NCBI GenBank assembly: GCA_004298465.1
Contig: SCRT01000007.1
Location: 304,770-368,769 of the forward strand
Length of the DNA stretch: 64,000 nucleotides
Direction of reading: 5' to 3'
From: Nevskiaceae bacterium
GTDB taxonomy: Bacteria > Pseudomonadota > Gammaproteobacteria > Nevskiales > Nevskiaceae
A model generated the notes under the pieces. It was not told the origin of the DNA. It ran no database searches and saw only the letters and a list, made by a program, of their open reading frames with translations. Position 1 is the stretch's first letter, and every line of letters begins with the position of its first letter. The translations under genes and the position numbers were made by a program. This document shows, in pieces, positions 10,501 to 20,383 of the stretch.

Positions 10501-11505
10501 CACCGTGGGTGTGGCCGCGGACAGCATCGCCGACCACTGGTAGACCGCCCCCAGGCTGACGGCCACCTTGTCGGAAACGTAGAACAGCACACCGATGGCG
10601 ATGCCCGCAAGCAGGCGCTGCCCGACGCCGGATTCCCGCAGCCGCTGGGCCGCCGCAAAAGGCACCGCGAGCAGCACCATGACCAGCACGCTGAACGGCT
10701 CCACGAGCTTGCGCCACAGCAGCATCTCGTACTTCGACGCATCCAGCCGGTTGGCGCGCAGGTAGTCGATCAGCCGCACCAGCCCGCTGGCGGAAAGGCT
10801 GTTGTCCTCCAGGATGAACAACTGCAGGACGTGCGGGGAAATTCCCCCTTTCAGCGTTGTCTCGGGAAGATGCTCGACCACCACCCGGTCACCGGAAAAC
10901 GTCGTACGCACCACCCCGTGCAGCTGCCAGGCCCCGTCCACGTAGGCGGCGGTATCCGCAGTAACGATGGCTGCCAATCGCTGGTCAGGGGCCAGACGGT
11001 AGGCCGTCACGCCTGCCACTCGATCGGCCGCACGCAGGTCCTGCAGGCGGATCACGCTGTCGCCGTCGCGCAGCCACCGCACGTGCGAGGCCCCGGATCG
11101 TCCCTGTTTGAGGCCTTCGGCGCTGTCCTGCCCGGCCGGGCCCAGCACGTTGCCCAACACGAACCCCAGGACGCCGAGAACGGCGCCCGCCATGAGCGCC
11201 GCCCAGCCGATGCGCAGCCATGAAACGCCGGCACTGCGGATGGCTGTCAGCTCGTTCTGGTGCGCCAGCCCGCCCAGCCCGAGCAGCGCCCCCAGCAGCG
11301 CCACCAGCGGCAGCAGCGTGTAAGCATTCGCTGGAACCAGCAGCGCGACATAGCGCAGGAGCCCCAACGCCCCGAGTTGCGAACCCGTGCCCTGCCCCAG
11401 CTCCGTGACGAGCACGACGAACGTGTAGATGGAAACCAGCACCAGTCCCACGAGCGCCGTCATGGCGAAGATCTGCCGCACCAGATAGCGGTCGATGCGG
11501 TTCAC
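10456..11505 (-). CDS. lptG: LPS export system permease LptG
   Basis: 349-residue inner-membrane subunit of the LptB2FG transporter that extracts LPS and drives it to LptC. It opens with NRIDRYLVRQIF, typical of LptG, and has six predicted transmembrane helices split three and three around a periplasmic domain. The start is a GTG at 11505 overlapping the lptF stop (GTGA), so the two are translationally coupled. The terminal 45 bp overlap the convergent RDD gene. Confidence 0.93.
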   Translation of the reverse strand: MNRIDRYLVRQIFAMTALVGLVLVSIYTFVVLVTELGQGTGSQLGALGLLRYVALLVPANAYTLLPLVALLGALLGLGGLAHQNELTAIRSAGVSWLRIGWAALMAGAVLGVLGFVLGNVLGPAGQDSAEGLKQGRSGASHVRWLRDGDSVIRLQDLRAADRVAGVTAYRLAPDQRLAAIVTADTAAYVDGAWQLHGVVRTTFSGDRVVVEHLPETTLKGGISPHVLQLFILEDNSLSASGLVRLIDYLRANRLDASKYEMLLWRKLVEPFSVLVMVLLAVPFAAAQRLRESGVGQRLLAGIAIGVLFYVSDKVAVSLGAVYQWSAMLSAATPTVLLGAFASWRLWRMR

Positions 11506-12605
11506 CGGTCCAACTCCACGACCACGCGTGACCGGCGCAGCGGCAGATAGCCGGCCTGTCGTGCCACCAGAATCATTGCCACACCCAGCACGGCTGCGTG
11601 GATCCACCACAGGCCGGGCACTGCGGGCAGCTTGCCGTGTGCGATCCAGGCCTGGGCGACACCGACGAGGTTCGCATAGACGAGATACACCACGACACCC
11701 GCCACGATCTTGCTGTAGCGCCCCTGGCGTGGCCGCAGATGCGACAGCGGAACCGCGAGCAGGGCCAGGATCAGCACCGAAATCGGCAGGGCAATACGTG
11801 CCTGAAGCTCCGCCTGGTCGGCAGGATCGCGGCTGTGCAGCAAGGCCCGCGTCGGTTGCAGCTGGCGCTGGCTGACGACGTAGCGAAACGGCGGCGGCGC
11901 GATCCGCAGTGACAGTTGCCTGAAGTGGGTCACGTCGTAATCCGCCTGCCCGTTCGCCCCCAGGTAGCGAACACCGTCGTACAGGACCACGAGGCGCTCG
12001 CCGGTCTGCGCGTCGATCTGCTGCTCGCCATGATCCGCCACAACGGTATTCAGCTGCCCGTCGGCGCGCTGCGACTGCACGAACACATGGCCCAGTCGGC
12101 GCCCATCGTCATCCAGCGCCGAGGTATAGAACACCGCCTGCCCACCCGCGAAGGTCTGGAATTTTCCCGGCTCGAACGGGCTAAACTGCAGCAGATGCCG
12201 TGAATCCTTGACGAGATAATCCGCTCGCTGTCCGGCCCATGGCCCGACCCCGAAAGCCAGCCACGCCGTCAACGCACCGACCGCAACCGCCAACAGCAGC
12301 ACCGCCCGGTACAGCGTGCCAAGCGCCACACCGCAACCGAACATCGCCGCCATCTCGTTCTCGCTGTACATGCGCCCCAGCGCCAACATGATCGCCAGCA
12401 GCAGCGAGACCGGCATCAGGATGACGAGGTAGCGCAGGCTGGACAGCAGCACCACATTCAGCAGCAGATCCTTGGGAACGTCGCCCTTCGCGGCGAAATT
12501 CAGGACGCTGGCAAAGCGCGAAGCCACCATCACGATCAGCAGGACCGCCGCGATGGAGGCCCACGCGACCACGATCTGCTTCATGACATAGCGCGACAGG
12601 ATCAC
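11502..12605 (-). CDS. lptF: LPS export system permease LptF
   Basis: 367-residue partner of LptG in the LPS extractor; E. coli LptF is 366. Family segments are the first helix beginning ILSRYVMKQIV and the LALGRMYSENEMAAMFGCG motif of the coupling helix. I prefer the GTG at 12605 because AAGGA lies six bases upstream and the N-terminus then aligns with E. coli LptF. An ATG at 12620 with no ribosome binding site would add five residues. Divergent from pepA, an arrangement conserved across gammaproteobacteria. Confidence 0.92.
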   Translation of the reverse strand: MILSRYVMKQIVVAWASIAAVLLIVMVASRFASVLNFAAKGDVPKDLLLNVVLLSSLRYLVILMPVSLLLAIMLALGRMYSENEMAAMFGCGVALGTLYRAVLLLAVAVGALTAWLAFGVGPWAGQRADYLVKDSRHLLQFSPFEPGKFQTFAGGQAVFYTSALDDDGRRLGHVFVQSQRADGQLNTVVADHGEQQIDAQTGERLVVLYDGVRYLGANGQADYDVTHFRQLSLRIAPPPFRYVVSQRQLQPTRALLHSRDPADQAELQARIALPISVLILALLAVPLSHLRPRQGRYSKIVAGVVVYLVYANLVGVAQAWIAHGKLPAVPGLWWIHAAVLGVAMILVARQAGYLPLRRSRVVVELDR

Positions 12606-12802
12606 TCGTTGTCCTTCCATTGCGGCGGCGGCGCGCAGCGCACGCCCCCGCGCCTCGTCCGCGCGCATGCCGCGCATCGCTATTATTACGTTTTCATCAC
12701 ATCATTTGCGCAGTGCCCGCATCGAGGCCGGTTCCGCACGTTGGGGAATCCTCATGCCCGCCGCAGCGCGTTCGCCGCCAGTCTTCCGGGAGTTCGATCC
12801 GC

Positions 12803-14305
12803 ATGCAGTATTTCGTCAAGACCGGAAAACCGGAAGCGCAGCGCACCAGCTGCCTCGTCGTCGGCGTCTTCGAGGCGCACCGTCTCACCGACAACGCACA
12901 AGCGCTCGATGCCGCCAGCGACGGTTTATTGTCCAGGCTTCTCCAGCGCGGCGACCTGACCGGAAAACCCAAGCAAACGCTCATGCTCCACAACGTGCCG
13001 GGCATCCATGCCGAGCGCGTGCTGCTCGTTGGGCTCGGCAAGCCGGACGAATTCGACGCTGCGCGCTACCGCACGGCCCACGCCACGGCCGCCAGGGCGC
13101 TGGCCGCAACCGGCGCCGCGGACGCCGTGAACGGCCTTGCCGAACTGCCGGTGGCTGGCCGCGACGCAGCGTGGAAACTGCAACAAGCCGTCGTGGCCAT
13201 GGAAGACACCCTTTATCGCTTCGACGCCATGCGCGGCAAGACGGCACGCGCCGCGCTGACCCCGCCGAAACTACAACGCATCACGTTCAACCTTGCCGGT
13301 CGCCGCACCCTCGCCGCGGCGGAACAGGGTTTGGCGCAGGGCACGGCCATCGCCGCCGGGTGCCGGCTGGCACGCGATCTCGCGAACACCCCGGCCAACC
13401 ACTGCACACCCACCGACCTGGCCACGCAGGCCGAACACCTGGCGCAGGATTACTCGATCACGACGCGCATCCTGGACGAAAAAGCCATGCGCAAGCTCGG
13501 CATGGGCGCGCTGCTGGCCGTGGCCGCCGGCAGCCGCCAGCCGCCGCGCCTCATCGTCATGGAATATCGCCACGGCGCACGGGGCCAAAAGCCCGTGGTG
13601 CTGGTCGGCAAGGGCATTACTTTCGATGCCGGCGGCATCAGCCTGAAGCCGCCCGCCGGCATGGACGAAATGAAATTCGACATGGGCGGCGGCGCGTCCG
13701 TGTTCGGTGCCCTGCTGGCGGCCGCACAGCTGGAACTGCCCATCCACCTCGTCGGCGTCGTCGCCGCGGCAGAAAACCTGCCGGACGGCAACGCCGTAAA
13801 GCCCGGCGACGTCATCACCACGCTCGCGGGCCATACGGTGGAAATCCTCAACACCGATGCGGAAGGCCGTCTCGTGCTGTGTGACGCGCTGGCCTGGGTC
13901 CAGAAAAACTACACACCGGAACTGGTGGTCGACATGGCGACCCTCACCGGCGCCTGCATCGTCGCGCTCGGCCACCATGCCCACGGCCTGTTCAGCAATA
14001 CTCCGGAGCTGGCCCGCGACCTGCTCACCGCAGGCGACACCGTGGGCGACCGCGCCTGGCAACTGCCGTTATGGGAGGACTACCAGGAACAACTCAAGAG
14101 CGAGTTCGCCGACTTCGCCAACGTCGGCGGCCGCGACGCCGGCGCCATCACCGCCGCCAGTTTCCTGCACCGCTTTACCCGCAAGCTGCGCTGGGCTCAC
14201 CTCGACATCGCCGGCACCGCGTGGACAGGCAAGGCCGCCACCGGCCGCCCGGTACCGCTGCTCGCGCAGTTCCTCATCGACCACGCCGCCCGGCGTGCGG
14301 GTTGA
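12803..14305 (+). CDS. pepA: Cytosol (leucyl) aminopeptidase PepA
   Basis: 500-residue dizinc aminopeptidase of the M17 family, hexameric in characterised members. All active-site residues are present and, by my count, sit at the same numbers as in E. coli: metal ligands K270, D275, D293, D352 and E354, plus catalytic K282 and R356, in GKGITFDAGG, KFDMGG and NTDAEGR. E. coli PepA also binds DNA for carAB control and Xer recombination; carAB is in this window, so that role is possible but not shown. The ATG at 12803 has GGGAG upstream. The frame is open 61 codons further upstream, but that stretch looks noncoding. Confidence 0.96.
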   Translation: MQYFVKTGKPEAQRTSCLVVGVFEAHRLTDNAQALDAASDGLLSRLLQRGDLTGKPKQTLMLHNVPGIHAERVLLVGLGKPDEFDAARYRTAHATAARALAATGAADAVNGLAELPVAGRDAAWKLQQAVVAMEDTLYRFDAMRGKTARAALTPPKLQRITFNLAGRRTLAAAEQGLAQGTAIAAGCRLARDLANTPANHCTPTDLATQAEHLAQDYSITTRILDEKAMRKLGMGALLAVAAGSRQPPRLIVMEYRHGARGQKPVVLVGKGITFDAGGISLKPPAGMDEMKFDMGGGASVFGALLAAAQLELPIHLVGVVAAAENLPDGNAVKPGDVITTLAGHTVEILNTDAEGRLVLCDALAWVQKNYTPELVVDMATLTGACIVALGHHAHGLFSNTPELARDLLTAGDTVGDRAWQLPLWEDYQEQLKSEFADFANVGGRDAGAITAASFLHRFTRKLRWAHLDIAGTAWTGKAATGRPVPLLAQFLIDHAARRAG

Positions 14306-14337
14306 CGGCCCGCCAATTCTCCAATCGCCAGACTATC

Positions 14338-14796
14338 GTGACCCGCATCGACTTCTACCTCTTGCCCGCCGGGGCCCCGGAAGCGGCCCTGAACGTGGCC
14401 TGCCGGCTGTGCGACAAGGCCGTCCACGCCGGCCAACGCGTCTACGCCTTCAGTCCAGATGCGGCGGCGCTGGCGGAACTCGATGCCCAGCTGTGGACGT
14501 TCCGGCAAGGCAGTTTCATCGGGCACGAACGCTATACTGAAGGCGTTGCGTCGGATGTCTTGCCAGCCGTCTATCTCGGCACTTCGGCGCCTCCCGCCAG
14601 CCATGCTCAAGTAATGATCAACCTCGGGGCCGAAACACCCCACTTCTTCAGCCAGTTCGAGCGCGTCCTGGAGATCGTGCCAGGCGATGCGCCCGGGCGG
14701 GCTGCGGCACGCAAGCGCTTCCGCTTCTACAAGGACCGCGGTTATGCCCTCGCCACCCATGAACTCGGCAACCAGAGTACCGACCATGACGATTGA
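14338..14796 (+). CDS. holC: DNA polymerase III chi subunit HolC
   Basis: 152-residue clamp-loader accessory subunit that links the polymerase III holoenzyme to SSB. The start TRIDFYLLPAG and the segment LWTFRQGSFIGHERY are typical of chi, and pepA-holC-valS is the conserved setting. The best start is the GTG at 14338, 32 bp after pepA; no strong ribosome binding site precedes it, so expression may depend on read-through from pepA. It overlaps the next gene by 11 bp. Confidence 0.88.
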   Translation: MTRIDFYLLPAGAPEAALNVACRLCDKAVHAGQRVYAFSPDAAALAELDAQLWTFRQGSFIGHERYTEGVASDVLPAVYLGTSAPPASHAQVMINLGAETPHFFSQFERVLEIVPGDAPGRAAARKRFRFYKDRGYALATHELGNQSTDHDD

Positions 14797-15220
14797 ACGC
14801 CGCCCTGCCCTTCACGGCTTGCCGGGCGCTGCCTTGGGCATCGTGCTGGCCGCCCTGCTGCCGGCCTGCGGCCTGCTGTCGCCGGGCGTCGACTCCGCCA
14901 CGCGCGACACCGTTGCCACCAACGCGCAGCCCGGCATGGCCATGTCCACGGCACGGGCGAACCTGGAGTCCAGCGGCTTCGCGTGCACGACGCGCAAAGG
15001 TTCCTACTTCGATGAAAACGGCGAGGAATTCAAGGTGGACGGCACTTTCGTCAGCTGCCTGAAGACGCCCAGCAAGACGTTCAACTTCGCCTGCACCCAG
15101 CGGGAACAGGTCATCCTCGTGCCCAACGGAACGCGCCTGGGCCGGATCGTCGTCGACACCGCGCCGGCCTGCACGAACACCCTGCCCATGACCCAGGGCA
15201 TGCGCAACGACCACCGCTGA
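14786..15220 (+). CDS. Small lipoprotein of unknown function
   Basis: 144-residue predicted outer-membrane lipoprotein. The signal peptide ends in the lipobox LPAC with the lipidated Cys at about residue 26. The mature part is about 118 residues with four further cysteines (in GFACTT, FVSCLK, NFACTQ and APACTN), suggesting two periplasmic disulfides. It overlaps holC by 11 bp and ends 61 bp before valS, an insertion into an otherwise conserved holC-valS pair. I do not recognise the family. Confidence 0.75.
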   Translation: MTIERRPALHGLPGAALGIVLAALLPACGLLSPGVDSATRDTVATNAQPGMAMSTARANLESSGFACTTRKGSYFDENGEEFKVDGTFVSCLKTPSKTFNFACTQREQVILVPNGTRLGRIVVDTAPACTNTLPMTQGMRNDHR

Positions 15221-15281
15221 TCCCCGCCTCACCCTTGCCGCCGTGCCTGCGGGCCGGCGTCTACATCCGCACCTATCGACT

Positions 15282-18113
15282 ATGGAAAAGACTTTCGAAC
15301 CGCATGCCGTCGAAACCCGCTGGCGCGACCGCTGGAATGCCCTCGGCGCGTTCGCGCCGCAGGGCAGTGGCGCGCCGTATTCCATCGTCATCCCGCCGCC
15401 GAACGTGACGGGCACGCTGCACATGGGCCATGCATTCCAGCACACCATCATGGATGCACTGACGCGCTACCACCGCATGCGCGGCGAGCGCACGCTGTGG
15501 CAACCGGGCACCGACCACGCCGGCATCGCCACGCAGATGGTGGTGGAACGCAACCTGAAGCGCGAAGGGACGTCGCGCAGCGCGCTCGGCCGCGACAAGT
15601 TCGTGGAGAAGGTCTGGGAGTGGAAGGACCATTCCCACGGCATCATCACCAGCCAGATCCGCCGCCTCGGTTCTTCCGTGGACTGGTCGCGCGAACGTTT
15701 CACGATGGACGCCGGCTATGAAAAGGCCGTCATCGAACATTTCGTACGATTGTTCGACGCAGGTTTGATCTACCGCGGCAAGCGGCTGGTGAACTGGGAC
15801 CCGGTGCTGCAGACTGCGATTTCCGACCTCGAAGTTTCACAGGAAGAAGAGAATGGCCACCTGTGGCACCTGCGCTATCCGCTGGCCGGCGGCGCCAGCT
15901 ACGTCGACGAAAACGGTCAGCGCCAGACCTGGATCGTGGTTGCCACCACGCGCCCAGAAACCATGCTGGGCGACGCCGCTGTCGCCGTACACCCAGAGGA
16001 CGAACGCTACCGGCATCTGATCGGCCAGTCTGTCCTGCTGCCGCTGTGCGACCGCGAGATTCCAGTCATCGCGGACGAATACGTGGACCGTACGTTCGGC
16101 ACCGGCGCGGTGAAGATCACGCCCGCGCACGACTTCAACGACTACGCCGTCGGCAAGCGCCACGACCTGTCGCTGACGAACATCTTCACGGCCACGGCCA
16201 CCGTCAACGACAACGCGCCACAGGCCTATCGTGGGCTGGACCGCTACGCGGCGCGCGACAAGATCGTCGCCGCGTTCGAGGCCGCAGGCCTGCTGGAAAA
16301 GATCGAGGACCACAAGCTGAAAGTGCCGCGTGGCGACCGCAGCGGTGCGGTATTGGAACCGTGGCTCACCGACCAGTGGTACGTCGACCTCACGCGCAAG
16401 CAGCAGGACGACGGTCGCCCCGGCGGCTGGACCGCGATCACGAAACCCGCGATCGACGCCGTGGAATCCGGTCGCATCCGCTTCGTGCCGGATAACTGGA
16501 AGACCACGTATTTCCACTGGCTGGAAAACATCCAGGACTGGTGCATCAGCCGCCAGCTGTGGTGGGGCCACCGCATCCCGGCGTGGTACGACGACGCCGG
16601 CAACGTCTACGTCGGGCGTTCCGAAGCCGAGGTGCGCGAAAAAGCCAGGCTCGGCGCGGACGCGGCATTGCGCCGGGACGAAGACGTCTTCGACACCTGG
16701 TTTTCCTCCGACATCTGGCCGCTCGCCACGCTTGGCTGGCCGGAGCAGACACCGGAACTGAAAGCCTTCTACCCCACTTCCGTGCTCGTCACCGGCTTCG
16801 ACATCATCTTCTTCTGGGTCGCACGCATGGTGATGATGGGTCTGTACTTTGGCCACGATGTGCCGTTTCACGACGTGTTCATCACCGGGCTGGTGCGCGA
16901 CCCGGAAGGCAACAAGATGTCGAAGTCCAAGGGTAACGTGCTGGACCCGCTGGATGTGGCGGACGGCATCACGCTCGAAGCCTTGCTGGAAAAGCGCACC
17001 ACCGGGCTGATGCAGCCGAAGATGGCCGACAAGATCGCAAAGAAGACGAAAAAAGACTACCCGAACGGCCTGTCCGCCGTCGGCATCGACGCGCTGCGCT
17101 TCACATTCGCCGCCATGGCCACGAACGGCCGCGACATCCGCTTCGACGCCGGTCGCGCCGAGGGCTACCGCAATTTCTGCAACAAGCTGTGGAACGCCGC
17201 ACGCTTCGTCGTGATGAACTGCGACGGACAGGATTGCGGGCTGGATGAAAACGCCGAAATCGAACTCGGCGAAGCGGAGCGCTGGATTATCTCCAAACTG
17301 CAGCGCGTGGAAGCGGAAGCTGCCGAACAGTTTTCCAACTACCGCTTCGACCTGCTCTCCCGCGCGCTCTACGAGTTCGTGTGGAACGAGCTGTGCGACT
17401 GGTACCTGGAACTCGCGAAACCGGCACTGGCCACTGGCACCGCTGCCCAGCAGCGCGGTACGCGCCGCACGCTCGCGCGCGTGATGGAAACCGCGCTGCG
17501 CCTGCTGCACCCGCTCATTCCCTTCGTCACCGAAGACCTGTGGCAGACCATCGCGCCACTCGCCGGCCGCGCGGGCAACACCGTGATGCAGGCGCCCTAC
17601 CCGGTCGCCGATGCGCGCAAGATCGACGTGACCGCGGAAGCAGACGTTGAATGGCTCAAGGCCTTCATCCTCGGCGTGCGCCAGATCCGCGGCGAAATGA
17701 ACATCGCGCCTGGAAAGATACTGCCGATTGTGCTGCGCAACACCAACGTCACCGACGAAGAACGTGCAACGCGGCTGGAAGACTCCATTACTTTCCTCGC
17801 TCGCGTGGAAGCCCCGCAGCGGCTCACCCACGACGCTGCAGAACCTCCCGCCGCCACCGCACTGCTCGGTGAAATGAAGATCCTCGTGCCGATGGCCGGG
17901 CTCATCGACAAGGATGCTGAACTCGCCCGCCTTGCCAAGCTCATCGCCAAAATCGAAGGCGACCTCGCCCGCAATGAAGCACGGCTCGCCAGCGATAAGT
18001 TCGTCAACGGCGCGCCCGCCGCCGTGGTGCAAAAAGAACGTGATCGCGTCGCCGCCCAGCGCACGGAACTGGCAACGCTCGCGGCGCAGCAGAAGCGTAT
18101 CGAGGCGCTATAA
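15282..18113 (+). CDS. valS: Valyl-tRNA synthetase
   Basis: 943-residue class I synthetase charging tRNA-Val. The HIGH-type motif is HMGH at 47-50 and the KMSKS motif is KMSKSKGN at about 545. The CP1 editing domain lies between them, followed by an anticodon-binding domain and a C-terminal coiled coil ([20 protein letters not shown]). Start at [11 protein letters not shown]. Length matches the E. coli enzyme (951). A tRNA-Val(UAC) gene is at 39.9 kb. Confidence 0.97.
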   Translation: MEKTFEPHAVETRWRDRWNALGAFAPQGSGAPYSIVIPPPNVTGTLHMGHAFQHTIMDALTRYHRMRGERTLWQPGTDHAGIATQMVVERNLKREGTSRSALGRDKFVEKVWEWKDHSHGIITSQIRRLGSSVDWSRERFTMDAGYEKAVIEHFVRLFDAGLIYRGKRLVNWDPVLQTAISDLEVSQEEENGHLWHLRYPLAGGASYVDENGQRQTWIVVATTRPETMLGDAAVAVHPEDERYRHLIGQSVLLPLCDREIPVIADEYVDRTFGTGAVKITPAHDFNDYAVGKRHDLSLTNIFTATATVNDNAPQAYRGLDRYAARDKIVAAFEAAGLLEKIEDHKLKVPRGDRSGAVLEPWLTDQWYVDLTRKQQDDGRPGGWTAITKPAIDAVESGRIRFVPDNWKTTYFHWLENIQDWCISRQLWWGHRIPAWYDDAGNVYVGRSEAEVREKARLGADAALRRDEDVFDTWFSSDIWPLATLGWPEQTPELKAFYPTSVLVTGFDIIFFWVARMVMMGLYFGHDVPFHDVFITGLVRDPEGNKMSKSKGNVLDPLDVADGITLEALLEKRTTGLMQPKMADKIAKKTKKDYPNGLSAVGIDALRFTFAAMATNGRDIRFDAGRAEGYRNFCNKLWNAARFVVMNCDGQDCGLDENAEIELGEAERWIISKLQRVEAEAAEQFSNYRFDLLSRALYEFVWNELCDWYLELAKPALATGTAAQQRGTRRTLARVMETALRLLHPLIPFVTEDLWQTIAPLAGRAGNTVMQAPYPVADARKIDVTAEADVEWLKAFILGVRQIRGEMNIAPGKILPIVLRNTNVTDEERATRLEDSITFLARVEAPQRLTHDAAEPPAATALLGEMKILVPMAGLIDKDAELARLAKLIAKIEGDLARNEARLASDKFVNGAPAAVVQKERDRVAAQRTELATLAAQQKRIEAL

Positions 18114-18237
18114 GCGCCCAACCGCGCGCTCGGTACGTGTTGCAAGGCCGCTTGAGTACGCCACGCCGAACCGGTTCAGGTCCGCGAGAGAAGCTTGCCC
18201 GGCAGCAAGGTCTTCCAGGAAAACCTGGAGGATTCAA

Positions 18238-18314
18238 TGGTCGGGGTAGCAGGATTCGAACCTGCGACCTTCTGCTCCCAAAGCAGACGCACTACCAAGC
18301 TGTGCTATACCCCG
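18238..18314 (-). tRNA. tRNA-Pro (anticodon TGG)
   Basis: 77-base tRNA with the CCA end encoded. Read on the minus strand it shows the CGGGGTA acceptor arm, the D arm AGCTTGGTAGT, an anticodon arm with loop TTTGGGA (anticodon TGG) and the T arm GGTTCGAATCC. The acceptor stem pairs fully. No gene is closely linked. Confidence 0.95.
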
Positions 18315-18463
18315 ATGCAAGAGTGGCATTTTAGCGACAGCGCCCTGCGATTGCGACCTGTGGGGGGCGTATTTCCGTTCAGCATCGATTAACACTCCAA
18401 GGCTAAGCTGAGTACCGTGAAGTCGCGGGCTCTGGTGTCCGTGCCGCTGCATCTGGAGGTCCC

Positions 18464-18823
18464 ATGTCCAAGAAAGCCGTCACATCCGTAATTCCCGCTG
18501 CCCTTGGTGCCGCGCTGCTGGCAGTGGCCCTCATGCCAGGCGTTGCCGCTGCGCATACCGACGTGTCGCTGGGCATCAACCTGGGCGGCTTTTTCGCCCC
18601 ACCAGTCGTCACCTACGCACCGCCGGTGGTGAGCTACGCACCGCCGGTCGTGAACTACGTACCCGTGGCTCCATATTACGCCCCGCCGACTGTGTATTAC
18701 GGAGCGCCGCGAGTCATCTACCCAACACCTGGCTATGCCTATGTTGAGCACGGCTGGCGCGGTCGGGGACATCGGGATCATGGCTACTGGCATCGCTGGC
18801 GGCACGGCGACGACGATGACTGA
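18464..18823 (+). CDS. Small exported protein with YAPPVV repeats
   Basis: 119-residue protein with a clear Sec signal (residues 1-29, cleavage after GVAAA). The mature part holds three tandem copies of YAPPVV plus T, S or N, then Tyr/Pro-rich variants, and ends in a His/Arg/Gly-rich segment (HGWRGRGHRDHGYWHRW) capped by four Asp. GGAGGT seven bases before the ATG supports translation. Similar Pro/Tyr-rich small exported proteins are common and uncharacterised. The His-rich tail could bind metal, but that is a guess. Confidence 0.75.
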   Translation: MSKKAVTSVIPAALGAALLAVALMPGVAAAHTDVSLGINLGGFFAPPVVTYAPPVVSYAPPVVNYVPVAPYYAPPTVYYGAPRVIYPTPGYAYVEHGWRGRGHRDHGYWHRWRHGDDDD

Positions 18824-19114
18824 AACCGTCGACGCAGCACCTGTCCCCATGAGGGGTTAAGAGTCACTCGACAACGTCACGCCATTTGTGCGCAGCTTGG
18901 TAGCACACAAGCATCGCACGAGCGATGAGCGATGCAGGGGCCATCCGTATCGGTCCCACGACTCCGGAGCGAACGGGGGTAACTCGCTTCCCGCCACCCA
19001 TTTCGCGCTACTCAGCAATAAAGCTACTTGTGCCCCGATAGGGCCGTTCACGAAGAAGCTGTGGGACACCACGCCCGACCGGTTGCCGGACTGAAGCCCG
19101 CCGGCTTACATCCT
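18824..19114. other. Intergenic region without recognisable gene
   Basis: About 290 bp between the small exported protein and the fadBA terminator. Short open frames exist on both strands but none has a ribosome binding site or recognisable product. I see no repeat or RNA gene. Confidence 0.5.
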
Positions 19115-19150
19115 AAAAAGGCGGCGCCCGCATTACGCGGACGCCGCCTT
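19115..19150 (-). terminator. Rho-independent terminator of fadBA
   Basis: A 14-bp stem with one mismatch (19118-19131 with 19137-19150) closes on the loop ATTAC and is followed by five T on the minus strand. It lies 31 bp beyond the fadA stop. Confidence 0.85.
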
Positions 19151-19180
19151 CCTGGTTCAAGCCGTGTGCAGCGGCCGGCT

Positions 19181-20383
<1,203 letters not shown>

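Noticed and set aside
15837..18032. 731-codon minus-strand open frame opposite valS
   Set aside because: Shadow of valS; composition is typical of antisense GC-rich frames, with no ribosome binding site or domain.
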